A stretch of 13,168 bases of DNA from Gp6-AA40 sp035647075. Its GTDB lineage: Bacteria; Acidobacteriota; Vicinamibacteria; Vicinamibacterales; UBA2999. The stretch lies in the NCBI GenBank assembly GCA_035647075.1, contig DASROF010000043.1:1-13168 (forward strand), read 5' to 3'. Made by a program: the position numbers and the translations under genes. Positions 12,713-13,168 of the stretch are shown one piece after another. The notes beneath the pieces are model-generated. The model saw only the letters and a program-made list of their open reading frames with translations. It was not told where the DNA came from and did no database searches. The stretch's first letter is position 1, and each line of letters starts with the position of its first letter.

Positions 12713-13168
12713 ATGGCTCTTCTGGATATTCGGCAGCGCACCGGGTGGTTGTTCGGAGCGCTGGTCGTTTCCCACATCATCCTCATCTCCGCGCAGGTCA
12801 CCACCAAACGAGGTGTCCCTGTGCTGCAGGAAGTCACCTTCGGTGTGTTTGCCGAGCTGCAGCGCGCCTCGACGTCTGCATTGAGCAGCGCACAGGAGGG
12901 GTGGCAGAACTACTTCGCGCTGCAGCAGATCCGCAGGGAGAACGAGGATCTGAAGCAGCGGGTCGCCCAGCTCGAGATTCGCAACCAACTGGAGCGGGCT
13001 GAAGCACAGCAGACCAGGATGTTGCAGCAACTGCTGAGCCTGCGCGAAGCCACGGCGCCCCCCACGACTGCGGCGAACGTCATCGGGGCCAGCGCGGACG
13101 CGTATTTCCGCACGATTTCCATCGACAAGGGGACGCGGGAGGGGTTGCGGCAGGACATGGCCGTCATC
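12713..13168 (+). CDS. mreC: Rod-shape protein MreC, cut at the window end
   Basis: From ATG 12713 the frame is open for 152 codons to the last base, so only the N-terminal half or so is present. It shows a short cytoplasmic tail, one membrane span (about 12-28), a coiled coil (about 70-112, with RRENEDLKQRVAQLE), and the start of the beta-rich periplasmic domain (ANVIGASADAYFRTISIDKG, typical of MreC). MreC links MreB to the periplasmic wall synthases. No clear Shine-Dalgarno sequence is visible. Position after mreB supports the call; mreD would be expected downstream. Confidence 0.93.
   Translation, partial: MALLDIRQRTGWLFGALVVSHIILISAQVTTKRGVPVLQEVTFGVFAELQRASTSALSSAQEGWQNYFALQQIRRENEDLKQRVAQLEIRNQLERAEAQQTRMLQQLLSLREATAPPTTAANVIGASADAYFRTISIDKGTREGLRQDMAVI

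Overview
The window is G+C-rich, densely packed bacterial DNA with ten complete or nearly complete protein genes, plus one gene cut at each edge. The mix suggests a Gram-negative environmental bacterium. It has a periplasmic parvulin chaperone, a lipoprotein-type FKBP, secreted quinoprotein-like beta-propellers, long-form SppA and an mreB-mreC shape locus. Together with the small palindromic and heptamer intergenic repeats, I lean towards Acidobacteriota (Vicinamibacteria-like). That placement is an inference from gene style; no rRNA or marker gene proves it. No tRNA, rRNA, CRISPR array, transposase or prophage gene is visible.

Layout. (1) 2-2688, plus strand: a VWA membrane protein (5' end probably outside the window), a small single-pass membrane protein, and a second VWA membrane protein, tightly coupled. 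This is the tail of a MoxR/Bat-type operon, and the VWA-small protein-VWA order recalls mxaC-mxaK-mxaL. (2) 5767-2719, minus strand: a secreted sorbosone-dehydrogenase-like propeller, an FKBP lipoprotein overlapping its 3' end, and a second secreted glucose/sorbosone-dehydrogenase-like propeller. These read as one extracytoplasmic operon converging on the VWA operon; between them lies a double hairpin. (3) 5900-8427, plus strand: sppA and a CPBP-family membrane protease joined by a GTGA overlap, with a heptamer-repeat array on each side. (4) 10429-8492, minus strand: a PpiD/SurA-like chaperone. (5) 10529-13168, plus strand: a GAF-GGDEF diguanylate cyclase, mreB starting at the base after its stop codon, and mreC cut by the window end.

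Most of the window is cell-envelope biology: membrane-bound VWA factors, periplasmic folding catalysts, membrane proteases, secreted oxidoreductase-like propellers and the MreBC elongation machinery. No wholly new system is evident. The best leads are: a propeller lacking the family's catalytic His beside one that keeps it; a PpiD-like protein with three half-parvulin modules exactly 107 residues apart; a c-di-GMP synthase locked onto mreB; and two intergenic repeat families, one of which has entered a reading frame and the other of which supplies stop codons.
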